A stretch of DNA of 64,000 nt, from assembly GCF_039538365.1 (NCBI RefSeq), contig NZ_BAABCA010000002.1, positions 496,001 through 560,000 of the forward strand. The letters run 5' to 3'. This document shows positions 50,086 to 59,122 of this stretch, one piece after another. The DNA is from Postechiella marina. Its GTDB lineage: Bacteria > Bacteroidota > Bacteroidia > Flavobacteriales > Flavobacteriaceae. A program made the translations under genes and the position numbers. Under the pieces are notes generated by a model. The model made no database searches, was not told the origin of the DNA, and worked only from the letters and a program-made list of their open reading frames with translations. Positions within the stretch are counted from its first letter, which is position 1. Each line of letters begins with the position of its first letter.

Positions 50086-51975
50086 TTATAGCGCTTCAAT
50101 ATCTTTAATATGCGAATGAAACTCTTTATTTTTCCATTCTACATAACCACCGTCTAGCCATGGTTGAGAAATTTGATTGCTTAAAAAATCTTTTTCCCAA
50201 TGGTTGGTACTTTCTATTTTTTTTACTTTTATAATAAAGGTTGCATTATTTAAGTTTATATTGTTTTTATGTGCCCAAAAGGCAGTAAAATCTCTAACTC
50301 CTTTATTTAATTCTTTTGAATTAATATTTGGATTGTTTGTACTAAAAGACATTTTTCTCCAATTGGTTCCGTAATTATAGTAAGACGGTTGTCCATTTTC
50401 ATCAATAATTGGTAACCATTGTTCATTACCTTTATCATTTTTATAAACTAATGCTATTATATGATTGTAGCCATTATAATGGTAATCGTCAATAAAAACA
50501 TTATGAGTCGTTAATCCAAATAATGGTTTAGTTACAAAAACTGTTGTTCTTTTTAGTCCATGAAAAACAGAGTTTACAATTTTATTATTTACACCTATGG
50601 TTTCTTTAAAATTATTTACTAATGGACTGTCTAAAATAATTATAAACTGAATTAATGTGAAAGTAAAAATAATAGTTTTAAGAAAAGTAAATTTTAAATC
50701 ATCTAAAGTATAATTTTGCAATAATTTAACTTTACCATTATCTGGTATTGTTGGTGGGTTATATCCGCAATTTTCTTCTGTACATCGCTCTGTATCTCTG
50801 TTTTTTGCAACATAACTATATATCTTTTTTGCTATATGATATATACCTGGTATTTTTAATATTAAGTATAAGGGATATAGGTAAAAAATTCTTTTAAATA
50901 CTTGTATATATGTATCTACACTAGAATACACATTACCTTTTATATCAACACTATGTATATCGTCCAATAAAATATTAGTGTTAATTTTAGATAGTTTTTC
51001 GTGATCTTGCGCATCAAACTGTACGGTCTTGAATCCTATTTTATTAAACCAATCTAAGTGTGTTATAGTTATTTTAGTTCTTACACAAAGCGGACACTCT
51101 GTATCATAATAAAAAAAGAAGTCTTGTTCTTTTACTTTTGCTGTAAATATTTTTTTCCAAAAAGATACTGGAACCATTAACAAATAAATTGATATAAAAG
51201 TAAGAGCAAACCAAGGAATAGGAAATGTTGTTAAGATTCCAATGTGCAGTAGAGTTCCAATAATAAAAATGGGGAGTCTAAATTTCTTTTTATAAAAAAC
51301 AAAAACAAATATAAATTCTAATATTAATGTTAAGTATCCTAAGAAATACATTAAAAATTCAATGTTTAATAAAAAAGATAAATTAAATTGAGCCATCATA
51401 GGAAATGAGCTAGGCATCCAAACTCCTAAACCATTTAACCAACTGTGAGCTGTTAATTTAACAAAAATTGAATCAAAATAAACTAATCCAATTGCAACAT
51501 ATAAAGGTATAAAATAATAAATTTGACCTACCTTTCTTGATGGGTTGTATTGAAAAGTGGTATTAGAGTATTTTAATTTTAGAAACAATCTATCCAAGGA
51601 AAGACATTTACTTATTGGCATAAACATAAGCAAAAAATTAATCCCCATATAAGCATAAAACACATGATACTCATAACTACCAATGGTGCCTATTAAAATA
51701 AGGCTTAAAAGGTAATTTATTATGGTTGCTAAACGTGTAAAAGCCCCAAACAAAATAAATACAACAGATATGAACCAAATACCAATTGGTATCCCAAAAT
51801 TAATTTCTGCACTATCAATAAAAGGTATTTTATCAAAAATTAATGCTTTAAAATAGAACATTTGCGCTATTTCGCATAAAAGCACAATTGCATATGCTAT
51901 TCTAAAAACAGCTAAACCAGTACCATCAATTTCTTTTTTATAACTATTTTTTAAAAATTTTGTGATTTTTATCAT
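50086..51975 (-). CDS. HTTM-DCC1 fusion membrane protein
   Basis: A 629-residue fusion. Residues 1 to about 275 form an HTTM (horizontally transferred transmembrane) domain related to vitamin K-dependent gamma-carboxylase, with six or more helices and conserved PISKCLSLDRLF and IFVKLTAHSWLNGLGVW segments. Residues about 285-385 form a DCC1/DUF393 thiol-disulfide domain with DTECPLCVRTK, where CPLC (294-297) is the redox pair. A further membrane helix (about 430-450) and an unrecognised C-terminal domain follow. HTTM and DCC1 are often separate neighbours. The role in a polysaccharide locus is unknown. Confidence 0.78.
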   Translation of the reverse strand: MIKITKFLKNSYKKEIDGTGLAVFRIAYAIVLLCEIAQMFYFKALIFDKIPFIDSAEINFGIPIGIWFISVVFILFGAFTRLATIINYLLSLILIGTIGSYEYHVFYAYMGINFLLMFMPISKCLSLDRLFLKLKYSNTTFQYNPSRKVGQIYYFIPLYVAIGLVYFDSIFVKLTAHSWLNGLGVWMPSSFPMMAQFNLSFLLNIEFLMYFLGYLTLILEFIFVFVFYKKKFRLPIFIIGTLLHIGILTTFPIPWFALTFISIYLLMVPVSFWKKIFTAKVKEQDFFFYYDTECPLCVRTKITITHLDWFNKIGFKTVQFDAQDHEKLSKINTNILLDDIHSVDIKGNVYSSVDTYIQVFKRIFYLYPLYLILKIPGIYHIAKKIYSYVAKNRDTERCTEENCGYNPPTIPDNGKVKLLQNYTLDDLKFTFLKTIIFTFTLIQFIIILDSPLVNNFKETIGVNNKIVNSVFHGLKRTTVFVTKPLFGLTTHNVFIDDYHYNGYNHIIALVYKNDKGNEQWLPIIDENGQPSYYNYGTNWRKMSFSTNNPNINSKELNKGVRDFTAFWAHKNNINLNNATFIIKVKKIESTNHWEKDFLSNQISQPWLDGGYVEWKNKEFHSHIKDIEAL

Positions 51976-51994
51976 GTAAAGCTTTAGCTGCTAG

Positions 51995-52867
51995 CTATTT
52001 TTTTATTATTTTTTTTAAATATTCAAAATAATCCCCTTTTAAATTTTTAATTTTTTCAAAAAGGTCTTCTCTTTTAATCCAATTAAAATTTACTGCTATT
52101 TCTTCAATACAAGCAATTTTTAAACCTGTTCTTTTTTCTACTACTTTTACAAATTCTGTAGCCTCTGTTAATGCCTCGTGTGTACCTGTATCTAACCAAG
52201 CAAACCCACGACTCATAACTTTCATTTTCAATTCCTTTTGATCTAAATAGGTTTTATTTACTGTAGTTATTTCTAACTCTCCACGCTGCGATGGTTTAAC
52301 TTCTTTGGCTATTTTAACCACCGAATTAGGATAAAAATATAAACCTACCACAGCAAAGTTAGACTTTGGTTGTTTTGGTTTTTCTTCAATACTTAAAACA
52401 TTACCATTGGCATCAAAATCTGCAACACCATAACGTTCAGGATCATCAACATAATAGCCAAATACAACTGCTTTATTGTTTTCTTTTACGGTTTTTATAG
52501 AATCAAACAAAAGGTTTTGAAGTCCTGCACCATAAAAAATATTATCTCCTAAAACCAAACACACATCATCATCTCCAATAAAATCTTCGCCAATTATAAA
52601 GGCTTGAGCTAAGCCATCTGGCGACGGTTGCTCTGCATAAGATATTTTTATACCTATGTTACTACCGTCTCCAAATAAAGCTTTAAAATTTGGTAGATCG
52701 TGCGGGGTAGAAATTATTAATATGTCTTTAATACCTGCTAACATTAGTACAGATAGTGGGTAGTAAATCATTGGCTTGTCATAAATAGGAAGTAACTGTT
52801 TAGACACAACTTGTGTAAGTGGATGTAAACGTGTACCTGAGCCTCCTGCTAATATTATTCCTTTCAT
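51995..52867 (-). CDS. rfbA: Glucose-1-phosphate thymidylyltransferase
   Basis: It makes dTDP-glucose from glucose-1-phosphate and dTTP, the first step to dTDP-rhamnose and dTDP-Fuc4NAc. The 290-residue product has usual length. The nucleotide loop is LAGGSGTRLHPLT (6-18), followed by QLLPIYDKPMIYYPLSVLMLAGI, VLGDNIFYG (about 108-116) and the ERYGVADFD and EEKPKQPKSN segments. It is 41 bases after rfbB. Confidence 0.97.
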   Translation of the reverse strand: MKGIILAGGSGTRLHPLTQVVSKQLLPIYDKPMIYYPLSVLMLAGIKDILIISTPHDLPNFKALFGDGSNIGIKISYAEQPSPDGLAQAFIIGEDFIGDDDVCLVLGDNIFYGAGLQNLLFDSIKTVKENNKAVVFGYYVDDPERYGVADFDANGNVLSIEEKPKQPKSNFAVVGLYFYPNSVVKIAKEVKPSQRGELEITTVNKTYLDQKELKMKVMSRGFAWLDTGTHEALTEATEFVKVVEKRTGLKIACIEEIAVNFNWIKREDLFEKIKNLKGDYFEYLKKIIKK

Positions 52868-52908
52868 AACTTTTATTTAATTGGGTTACTTGTAAACAAA
52901 TACAAGAA

Positions 52909-53952
52909 CTATGAATATTGTTTTATGTAATACTCTTGATAACTACCAGACGTAACATTTTTTAACCATTCTTGATTATCAAAATACCAGTCTATGGTTA
53001 TAGCAAGACCTTCTTCGAATGTTACAGATGGTTCCCAACCTAATGCTTTATTTATTTTTGTAGCGTCAATGGCATACCTTAAATCGTGACCTGGCCTGTC
53101 TTTTACATACGTTATTAGTTTTTCTGAACTACCTACAGATCGTCCTAACTTCTCGTCCATTAACTTACATAGTAATTTAACAAGGTCTATATTAGTCCAC
53201 TCATTAAAGCCTCCTATATTGTATGTTTCTCTGTTTTCTCCTTTATGGAAAGCTAAATCTATGGCAATAGCATGATCTTTTACATAAAGCCAATCTCTAG
53301 TAAACAAACCATCGCCATAAACAGGTAGCGATTTGTTATTAATAATATTATTAATAAATAGAGGAATTAATTTTTCTGGAAAATGATTTTGCCCATAATT
53401 ATTAGAGCAATTGCTAATAACATAAGGCATACCGTAAGTTTCTCCGTAAGCACGCACAAAATGGTCTGAACTTGCTTTAGATGCTGAGTAAGGCGAGTTA
53501 GGATCGTAAGGCGTTGTTTCTGTAAATAACCCAGTTTTACCCAAACTACCATAAACCTCATCTGTACTTACATGATAAAACCTTTTACCTTCCCAATTGT
53601 TTTGCCATAGGTTTTTAAAGGCATTTAAAAGCACCATGGTACCCAAAATGTTTGTTTTAGCAAAGGCTAAAGGTTCTTTTATAGAACGATCTACATGACT
53701 CTCTGCAGCTAAGTGAATTACTCCAGTAAATTTATGCTTTTCAAACAGGGCATTTATAGCTTGCTCGTCTGTAATGTCTGCTTTTAAAAATGTATAGTTT
53801 TTTGCAGACTCGATATCTTTTAAGTTTTCTAAATTACCTGCATAGGTTAAAGCGTCTAAGTTAAAAATGTTATAACTAGGATATTTATTTACCAACAACC
53901 TTACTACGTGCGAGCCAATAAAACCTGCACCTCCTGTAATTAATATATTCAT
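52909..53952 (-). CDS. rfbB: dTDP-glucose 4,6-dehydratase
   Basis: It makes dTDP-4-keto-6-deoxyglucose, the branch point between rhamnose (RfbC, RfbD) and Fuc4NAc (WecE). The 347-residue SDR has the NAD loop TGGAGFIGSH (6-15), the catalytic STDEVYG (129-135) and Tyr155-x3-Lys159 in YSASK. A 252-base gap with a strong terminator separates it from wecC, so rfbB starts a new transcription unit; I could not find a matching promoter element in the gap. Confidence 0.97.
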   Translation of the reverse strand: MNILITGGAGFIGSHVVRLLVNKYPSYNIFNLDALTYAGNLENLKDIESAKNYTFLKADITDEQAINALFEKHKFTGVIHLAAESHVDRSIKEPLAFAKTNILGTMVLLNAFKNLWQNNWEGKRFYHVSTDEVYGSLGKTGLFTETTPYDPNSPYSASKASSDHFVRAYGETYGMPYVISNCSNNYGQNHFPEKLIPLFINNIINNKSLPVYGDGLFTRDWLYVKDHAIAIDLAFHKGENRETYNIGGFNEWTNIDLVKLLCKLMDEKLGRSVGSSEKLITYVKDRPGHDLRYAIDATKINKALGWEPSVTFEEGLAITIDWYFDNQEWLKNVTSGSYQEYYIKQYS

Positions 53953-54139
53953 GTTCTAATTTATTTCTACGTTTTTAACGTCTAAACTACTACCAATTAA
54001 TTCTTTACACTCATGTTTTTAGATTATCCTCTTCTCCTGGTTTTTTACCTACATAAAAATCTATAAAGGAACTTATTATTAACGATAAAAAATATTACTG
54101 GCCTTTAATTTTTTTGCAAAAACCTAATTTACACACAAA
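53953..54139. other. Gap upstream of rfbB without visible gene
   Basis: No reading frame of note. No TAnnTTTG element was found on the minus strand, although a promoter for rfbB is expected here because a terminator lies just upstream. Confidence 0.5.
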
Positions 54140-54178
54140 AAAATTATTAGGCTTTTTATTAAAAAACCCAATAATTTT
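54136..54178 (-). terminator. Strong terminator after wecC
   Basis: On the minus strand the RNA forms an 18-bp stem (outer arms AAAATTATT and AATAATTTT, inner GGG and a T/A run, two G-U pairs) with a three-base loop AAU, followed by a U run (54143-54137). It lies about 27 bases past the wecC stop and splits the polysaccharide locus into two transcription units. Confidence 0.8.
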
Positions 54179-54204
54179 ACCATTTATAGTTCTACAAAAT
54201 AATT

Positions 54205-55422
54205 TTATTTCTTAAATACACCACAAAAGTCAAGCACTACCTTATCATTAGATAATTCTAATGTTTTAAACTCATCATGTGCCACTAAAAATGCAACAAT
54301 ATCTGCTTTTTCTACTGCCTCTTTATATTCTGTAATTTTAAAGACATTATGCTCTGTAATATTAGGCTCTACAATGTAATACTCCTCATTATTAGCATTT
54401 TGTAATACTTTTTGTGCTATATACTTTGCTGGAGACTCTCTTAAATCGTCAATATTTGGTTTAAAGGCAAGTCCCATTAATGCAATACTAGGTTTTCTGC
54501 CATGCTTAAGTTCAAACTCTAACTTTGCGGTTTTAACTTTCTCGGCACACCAAAACGACTTATAATTGTTTATTTCTCTAGCTGTACCAATAATTTTAGA
54601 TTCCATTGGGTATTCTGCTACAATAAAATAAGGGTCTACTGCTATACAGTGTCCACCAACCCCACAACCTGGTTGTAAGATATTTACTCTAGGGTGTTTG
54701 TTGGCTAATTCTATTAATTCCCATACATTAATATCTGCCTTATCGCAAATTAGAGATAACTCATTAGCAAATGCTATTTGCACGTCTCTAGAAGAGTTTT
54801 CTACTAGTTTACACATCTCGGCTGTACGTGCGTTTGTTTTGTGCAAATCTCCTTTTATAAATTGTCTGTAAAAGGCAAGTGCTTTTTCAGTCGACTTTTC
54901 ATCTACACCACCTATAACGCGGTCATTATGTACCAGTTCGTACATTACATTTCCTGGTAACACACGTTCTGGACAGTATGCTATATTTAACTTATCTTTT
55001 AGCTCTGGTCTTTCTGTATAGATAAGATCCATCATTTTCTCTGTTGTACCAATTGGCGAAGTAGATTCTATAATATATAAATCATCTTCTTTTAATAAAG
55101 GCAAAACTGCACGAGTTGCAGCTTCTACAAAAGAAATATCTGGTTCGTTCTTGGCTTTAAAAGGGGTAGGAACAACAATTAAATAGGCATTTGCTTCAAC
55201 AGGAGTTGTTGCAGCTTTTAAATATCCTTCTTTCACTGCTTCTGCTACCGCAACATCCAATTCTGGCTCTACAATGTGTATTTTTCCTTGGTTAATAGTT
55301 TCTACTACGCTAGGATTAATATCTACTCCGTGAACATATGTTTTACTTTGCGCTATTAAAGCTGCTGTTGGTAGACCAATATAGCCTAAACCAATCATTA
55401 CTACACTTGGATTTTTACTCAT
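54205..55422 (-). CDS. wecC: UDP-N-acetyl-D-mannosamine dehydrogenase
   Basis: It oxidises UDP-ManNAc to UDP-ManNAcA using NAD. The 405-residue product follows E. coli WecC through much of its length: GLGYIGLPTAA (11-21), IHIVEPEL, TTPVEANAYLIVVPTPFKA, NIAYCPERVLPGNVM, SLICDKADINVWELI, and the catalytic Cys259 in GVGGHCIAVDP. These matches separate it from UDP-glucose dehydrogenase. It is 2 bases after wecB. Confidence 0.94.
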   Translation of the reverse strand: MSKNPSVVMIGLGYIGLPTAALIAQSKTYVHGVDINPSVVETINQGKIHIVEPELDVAVAEAVKEGYLKAATTPVEANAYLIVVPTPFKAKNEPDISFVEAATRAVLPLLKEDDLYIIESTSPIGTTEKMMDLIYTERPELKDKLNIAYCPERVLPGNVMYELVHNDRVIGGVDEKSTEKALAFYRQFIKGDLHKTNARTAEMCKLVENSSRDVQIAFANELSLICDKADINVWELIELANKHPRVNILQPGCGVGGHCIAVDPYFIVAEYPMESKIIGTAREINNYKSFWCAEKVKTAKLEFELKHGRKPSIALMGLAFKPNIDDLRESPAKYIAQKVLQNANNEEYYIVEPNITEHNVFKITEYKEAVEKADIVAFLVAHDEFKTLELSNDKVVLDFCGVFKK

Positions 55423-55424
55423 AA

Positions 55425-56552
55425 TTATAACTTAGCAATAAATTCTACAATTTTTTGGCAAGATTCGCCATTTCCGTAAGGGTTATGTAACTTACTCATT
55501 TTAGTATAAGCTTCGGTATCATTTAAAAGTCTATTAGCCTCTAAAACAATTTTATCCTTATCTGTTCCTACTAAAAACACTGTTCCTGCTTCTACAGCTT
55601 CTGGTCTTTCTGTAGTATCTCGCATAACTAAAACAGGCTTTCCTAAACTAGGAGCTTCTTCTTGCACACCTCCACTATCTGTAATAATAATAAACGATTT
55701 GCTCATTAACCACACAAAAGCTGGGTAAGATAAAGGTGCTATTAATTGTATATTATCTACATCTCCTAAAAGGTCGTAAACAGGTTTTTGCACATTAGGG
55801 TTAAGATGAACAGGATAAATAATTTGTACATCTGCGTTTTGTGTAGCTATTTCCTTTAAAGCACTGCAAATATTAATAAAACCTTGCCCATGGTTTTCTC
55901 TACGGTGTCCTGTAACTAAGACTAAACGTTTAGATGAATCTACAATGGTTTTTAAATTATCAACTTCGTCATCAGAATATGTTTCTGATGTTACTTTGTT
56001 CGAACTAAAATGAAGCGCATCAATAACTGTATTACCTGTTACCAAAATATTAGATTTATCAATATTTTCGTTTAATAAATTCTGTTGTGAGGTTGTTGTT
56101 GGTGAAAAATGATAATCGCAAACAGAACCTGCAATGCTCCTATTTACCTCTTCTGGAAAAGGTGAACGCTTATTAAAAGTTCTAAGACCTGCTTCTACAT
56201 GACATACTTTAGCTCCAGAATAAAAAGCTGCAATACTGGCAGCCATAGTTGTAGTTGTATCGCCATGAACATATACATAATCTGGTTTAAATTCTTCAAG
56301 AATTGGCTTTAGATTTGTAATAATATCTGCTGTTAAACTATAAAGGTTTTGATTAGGCTTCATTAAATCCAAATCGTAATCTGGAGTAATTTCAAAAAAT
56401 GAAAGTACTTGATCTAACATCTCTCGATGCTGTGCAGTTATACATACTTTTGTTTCAAAAGTATTTGTGTTTTTAAAAAATTCTTTAACCAGCGGTGCCA
56501 TTTTTATAGCTTCTGGTCGTGTTCCAAAAATAATTAAGTTTTTCTTTTTCAT
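55425..56552 (-). CDS. wecB: UDP-N-acetylglucosamine 2-epimerase
   Basis: It converts UDP-GlcNAc to UDP-ManNAc, the substrate of the next gene product. The 375-residue non-hydrolysing epimerase has IFGTRPEAIKMAPLV (8-22), VHGDTTTTMAAS (near 95-106), HVEAGLRTFNKRSPFPEE (about 118-135), VTGHRRENHG and the ITDSGGVQEEAPSLGKPVLVMRDTTERPEA motif. It overlaps rfbD by 4 bases. Confidence 0.95.
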   Translation of the reverse strand: MKKKNLIIFGTRPEAIKMAPLVKEFFKNTNTFETKVCITAQHREMLDQVLSFFEITPDYDLDLMKPNQNLYSLTADIITNLKPILEEFKPDYVYVHGDTTTTMAASIAAFYSGAKVCHVEAGLRTFNKRSPFPEEVNRSIAGSVCDYHFSPTTTSQQNLLNENIDKSNILVTGNTVIDALHFSSNKVTSETYSDDEVDNLKTIVDSSKRLVLVTGHRRENHGQGFINICSALKEIATQNADVQIIYPVHLNPNVQKPVYDLLGDVDNIQLIAPLSYPAFVWLMSKSFIIITDSGGVQEEAPSLGKPVLVMRDTTERPEAVEAGTVFLVGTDKDKIVLEANRLLNDTEAYTKMSKLHNPYGNGESCQKIVEFIAKL

Positions 56553-57343
56553 GCTTCTGGTTTAACCAAAACACTATACTTTGGTCTTTTGGCAAAAGTA
56601 GTGTAATTCTTCGTTTTAAAAAATTTTGTTTTTTTTAACAATTCGTTATCAGTAAGTATTTTTTTTGCAAACTCATACCAAGTCATTATTTTTTGATCAC
56701 AAAAATGTAATATTTCGAAATTCTGACTTTTACTATGTATTAACTCTAATATATAGTTGGCAAGGTTTTCTGTATTTGTAGGGCAACCTGTTTCAGCATC
56801 AGTAACAAAGAGTGTTTCTCCTTTTTTTGCCTTTGCAAGGATTGAATGATAAAAATTTTTACCGTATTTTTTACTATATAACCAAGACGTTCGTATAATA
56901 AAATATTTATCTAACACCTCTTGAATATGTTTTTCTCCTAATAATTTAGATTTTCCATACTCATTAATAGGGTTTGTTATATCTCTTGGGCTATAGGGTT
57001 TGTTTTTTTCTCCATTAAAAACATAATCTGTAGAAATATGAATTAAAATTGCATTTGTTTTTTTACAAGCAATAGCCAAGTTATTTACCCCATCTGCATT
57101 CACTGCATATGCTATTTGTGGTGTCTTTTCTGCTTGTTCTACATTTGTATAAGCTGCACAATTAATGCAATAATTAAAACCTCCATTAATAAACAGATCT
57201 AAAACATCTTTGCTGTTTGTTATATCTAAATCACTTTTTGAAACAAACACAAATTCGTAATTGTATTTATTAATTACAACCAATTCTTTAATGGTTTTTG
57301 CTAATTGACCTTCTGATCCTGTAACTAATATTTTAGTATTCAT
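56549..57343 (-). CDS. rfbD: dTDP-4-dehydrorhamnose reductase
   Basis: It carries out the last step of dTDP-L-rhamnose synthesis, reducing the 4-keto group with NAD(P)H. The 264-residue SDR has GSEGQLAKTI (8-17), CINCAAYTNVEQAE (about 58-71), STDYVFNGEKNKPY (about 104-117) and the catalytic YGKSK (about 128-132). It lies 3 bases after rfbC. Its presence with rfbC shows that rhamnose is made in addition to Fuc4NAc. Confidence 0.93.
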   Translation of the reverse strand: MNTKILVTGSEGQLAKTIKELVVINKYNYEFVFVSKSDLDITNSKDVLDLFINGGFNYCINCAAYTNVEQAEKTPQIAYAVNADGVNNLAIACKKTNAILIHISTDYVFNGEKNKPYSPRDITNPINEYGKSKLLGEKHIQEVLDKYFIIRTSWLYSKKYGKNFYHSILAKAKKGETLFVTDAETGCPTNTENLANYILELIHSKSQNFEILHFCDQKIMTWYEFAKKILTDNELLKKTKFFKTKNYTTFAKRPKYSVLVKPEA

Positions 57344-57346
57344 TCT

Positions 57347-57883
57347 CTAATGCTTAAAAGTAGGTAACAGCCTATCCTTATCTGAAATAATAAGGTTTTC
57401 TTCTGGAAAATTCCAATTAATATTTAAAGTATCGTCATTAAATATAATTCCAGATTCTGCTTCTTTATTATAAAAATTATCACATTTGTAAGAGAACAAT
57501 GTGTTCTCTTCTAAAGTTAAAAACCCATGAGCAAACCCTCCGGGAATATAAAGTTGTTTACAATTAACATCGTCAAGAACAACAGAAAAATGCTCGCCAT
57601 ATGTTGCTGATTCAACCCTTAAATCGACACAAACATCTAGAACACTTCCTTTTAAGACGCTAATTAATTTAGATTGAGCATGGATTCCTTTTTGAAAGTG
57701 TAATCCTCTTAAAACTCCTTTTTTAGATTTTGATATATTATCTTGAACAAAAGGTTTTGATATTCCTGTTTTTTTTTTAAAAACACCTAAGTTAAAACTT
57801 TCAAAAAAAACACCTCTTTCATCTTCAAAAATAGAGGGCGATATTAAAAAACAACCTTTTAAACTTATTTCTTCTACTTTCAT
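57347..57883 (-). CDS. rfbC: dTDP-4-dehydrorhamnose 3,5-epimerase
   Basis: It epimerises C3 and C5 of dTDP-4-keto-6-deoxyglucose on the way to rhamnose. The 178-residue cupin has the family start (EISLKGCFLISPSIFEDERGVFFESF), the catalytic His62 in LRGLHFQKG, LDVCVDLR (about 87-94) and YIPGGFAHGFLTL (about 121-133). It is the first gene after the terminator at 57.95 kb, so it heads the rfbC-rfbD-wecB-wecC operon. Confidence 0.96.
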   Translation of the reverse strand: MKVEEISLKGCFLISPSIFEDERGVFFESFNLGVFKKKTGISKPFVQDNISKSKKGVLRGLHFQKGIHAQSKLISVLKGSVLDVCVDLRVESATYGEHFSVVLDDVNCKQLYIPGGFAHGFLTLEENTLFSYKCDNFYNKEAESGIIFNDDTLNINWNFPEENLIISDKDRLLPTFKH

Positions 57884-57949
57884 TTTTTGAATTAATTATT
57901 AAAACTATTTTCTATTCTAATTTTAAAATTCGTAAAGTTTTATTGAACC

Positions 57950-57978
57950 AAAAAGCCCACTTAATATAAGTGAGCTTT
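57950..57978 (-). terminator. Terminator after the Wzz-like gene
   Basis: In the minus-strand RNA AAAGCTCACTTA and TAAGTGGGCTTT pair over 12 bp with one U-G wobble around loop UAU, followed by five U including stem bases. It separates the Wzz-like/DUF6909/GH3/M23 group from the rfb-wec operon. Confidence 0.78.
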
Positions 57979-58065
57979 ATTATTTATAATATTATCTCTA
58001 TTGTTAAACTAAACAATAAACAAAATTGAATTAAAGTCTTTCGTGTATGCCTAATAAATAAATTA

Positions 58066-59118
58066 TTATTCATATTTTTTAACAAAAACTATCACTCTAA
58101 AAGCTAAATAACCAAGCATTAATAATAGAAAACTTATTATAGGAAAAATAAGAGAATATTTATTAAATAAAGAACTATAAGCAGACCCCACATCTTGAAA
58201 ACTAGAGATAGTGTCAAAATAAACATCTTCTTCTACTTGCTGAGATTCTAATCTATTTAATTCATTTCTTAAATCTAATTCTTTAGCTAATAATTCAAAT
58301 TCTTTTGTTTTAACTCGCTCTTGCACCATAGCTCCTCCTTCTTTTAAAGTTACAGGAGAATTATTGGTTTCAGACTCAGACTTCATTATAGCAATGTATA
58401 CCCTTTTTAGTGAGTCTACTTGTTTTAAAGACTGTTTTATTCTAGCTTTATCTAAGCTTATAAGAGAGTCTCTTTTCTGCATTTTTTTCACAGAATATGT
58501 ATTAGTAAAAGTAGAATTTAACCCCTCTTCTAAAGATCTAAAAATATCTTTTTTTAATGATTGAACTGAAATCTCAAAAATACTTCCAGAATATACGCTT
58601 CTGTTTTCTAAAAAGTCTCTATAAGAAATAGTTTGCGCTCTCGCACTATCAACAGCTTTAATAAACCTATCATATTGTAAGATTCTGTCATTTTCTGTTT
58701 CAGGGCCAGGACTAATTTCAAATTCTAAAAGACTTGCAGCATCGGCTTCATTTATTTTAAATAAATTCTCTAATTGTTTGTAATCTTTATCTGCAATTAA
58801 AGCATTATAATAACGAATATTAGTAACTAACTGATATTTACTATCGAAATAAGGTTTTACTAACATGTTAGAAGTATAAACTGGTTTTCTAACCTTTTCT
58901 AACCCATAACCTATAATTCCAGCTAATACCATAGTTATAATTATAAGTTTATAATTATTTATTACAACTTTTAAAGCGTATATAATAACAGAAAATATAG
59001 ATTTAAATATAGAACCAATAAATTTAAATAATCTATCAAAAGCATTTCCAATAAGTTTAAACAACTGTCCTAAATCTACCTCTTCAGATTGTTTTGATTG
59101 TGGTAACTCTTTACTCAT
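58066..59118 (-). CDS. Wzz-like chain-length/export membrane protein
   Basis: A 350-residue protein with an N-terminal helical region (about 15-45) and a first membrane helix (about 55-75). A periplasmic section begins with KPVYTSNMLVKPYFDSKYQLV, carries long coiled-coil helices (about 205-305), and is followed by a second membrane helix near the C-terminus (about 322-343). This two-helix hairpin with a periplasmic coiled coil is the Wzz/chain-length determinant layout, though motif similarity is low. No kinase domain is present. It lies at the edge of the polysaccharide locus, behind a terminator, so a role in chain length is inference. Confidence 0.62.
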   Translation of the reverse strand: MSKELPQSKQSEEVDLGQLFKLIGNAFDRLFKFIGSIFKSIFSVIIYALKVVINNYKLIIITMVLAGIIGYGLEKVRKPVYTSNMLVKPYFDSKYQLVTNIRYYNALIADKDYKQLENLFKINEADAASLLEFEISPGPETENDRILQYDRFIKAVDSARAQTISYRDFLENRSVYSGSIFEISVQSLKKDIFRSLEEGLNSTFTNTYSVKKMQKRDSLISLDKARIKQSLKQVDSLKRVYIAIMKSESETNNSPVTLKEGGAMVQERVKTKEFELLAKELDLRNELNRLESQQVEEDVYFDTISSFQDVGSAYSSLFNKYSLIFPIISFLLLMLGYLAFRVIVFVKKYE

Positions 59119-59122
59119 AATT

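Noticed and set aside
54205..55422. WecC candidate being a UDP-glucose 6-dehydrogenase that would feed UXS
   Set aside because: Long identical stretches with WecC and the adjacent wecB argue for UDP-ManNAc as the substrate.
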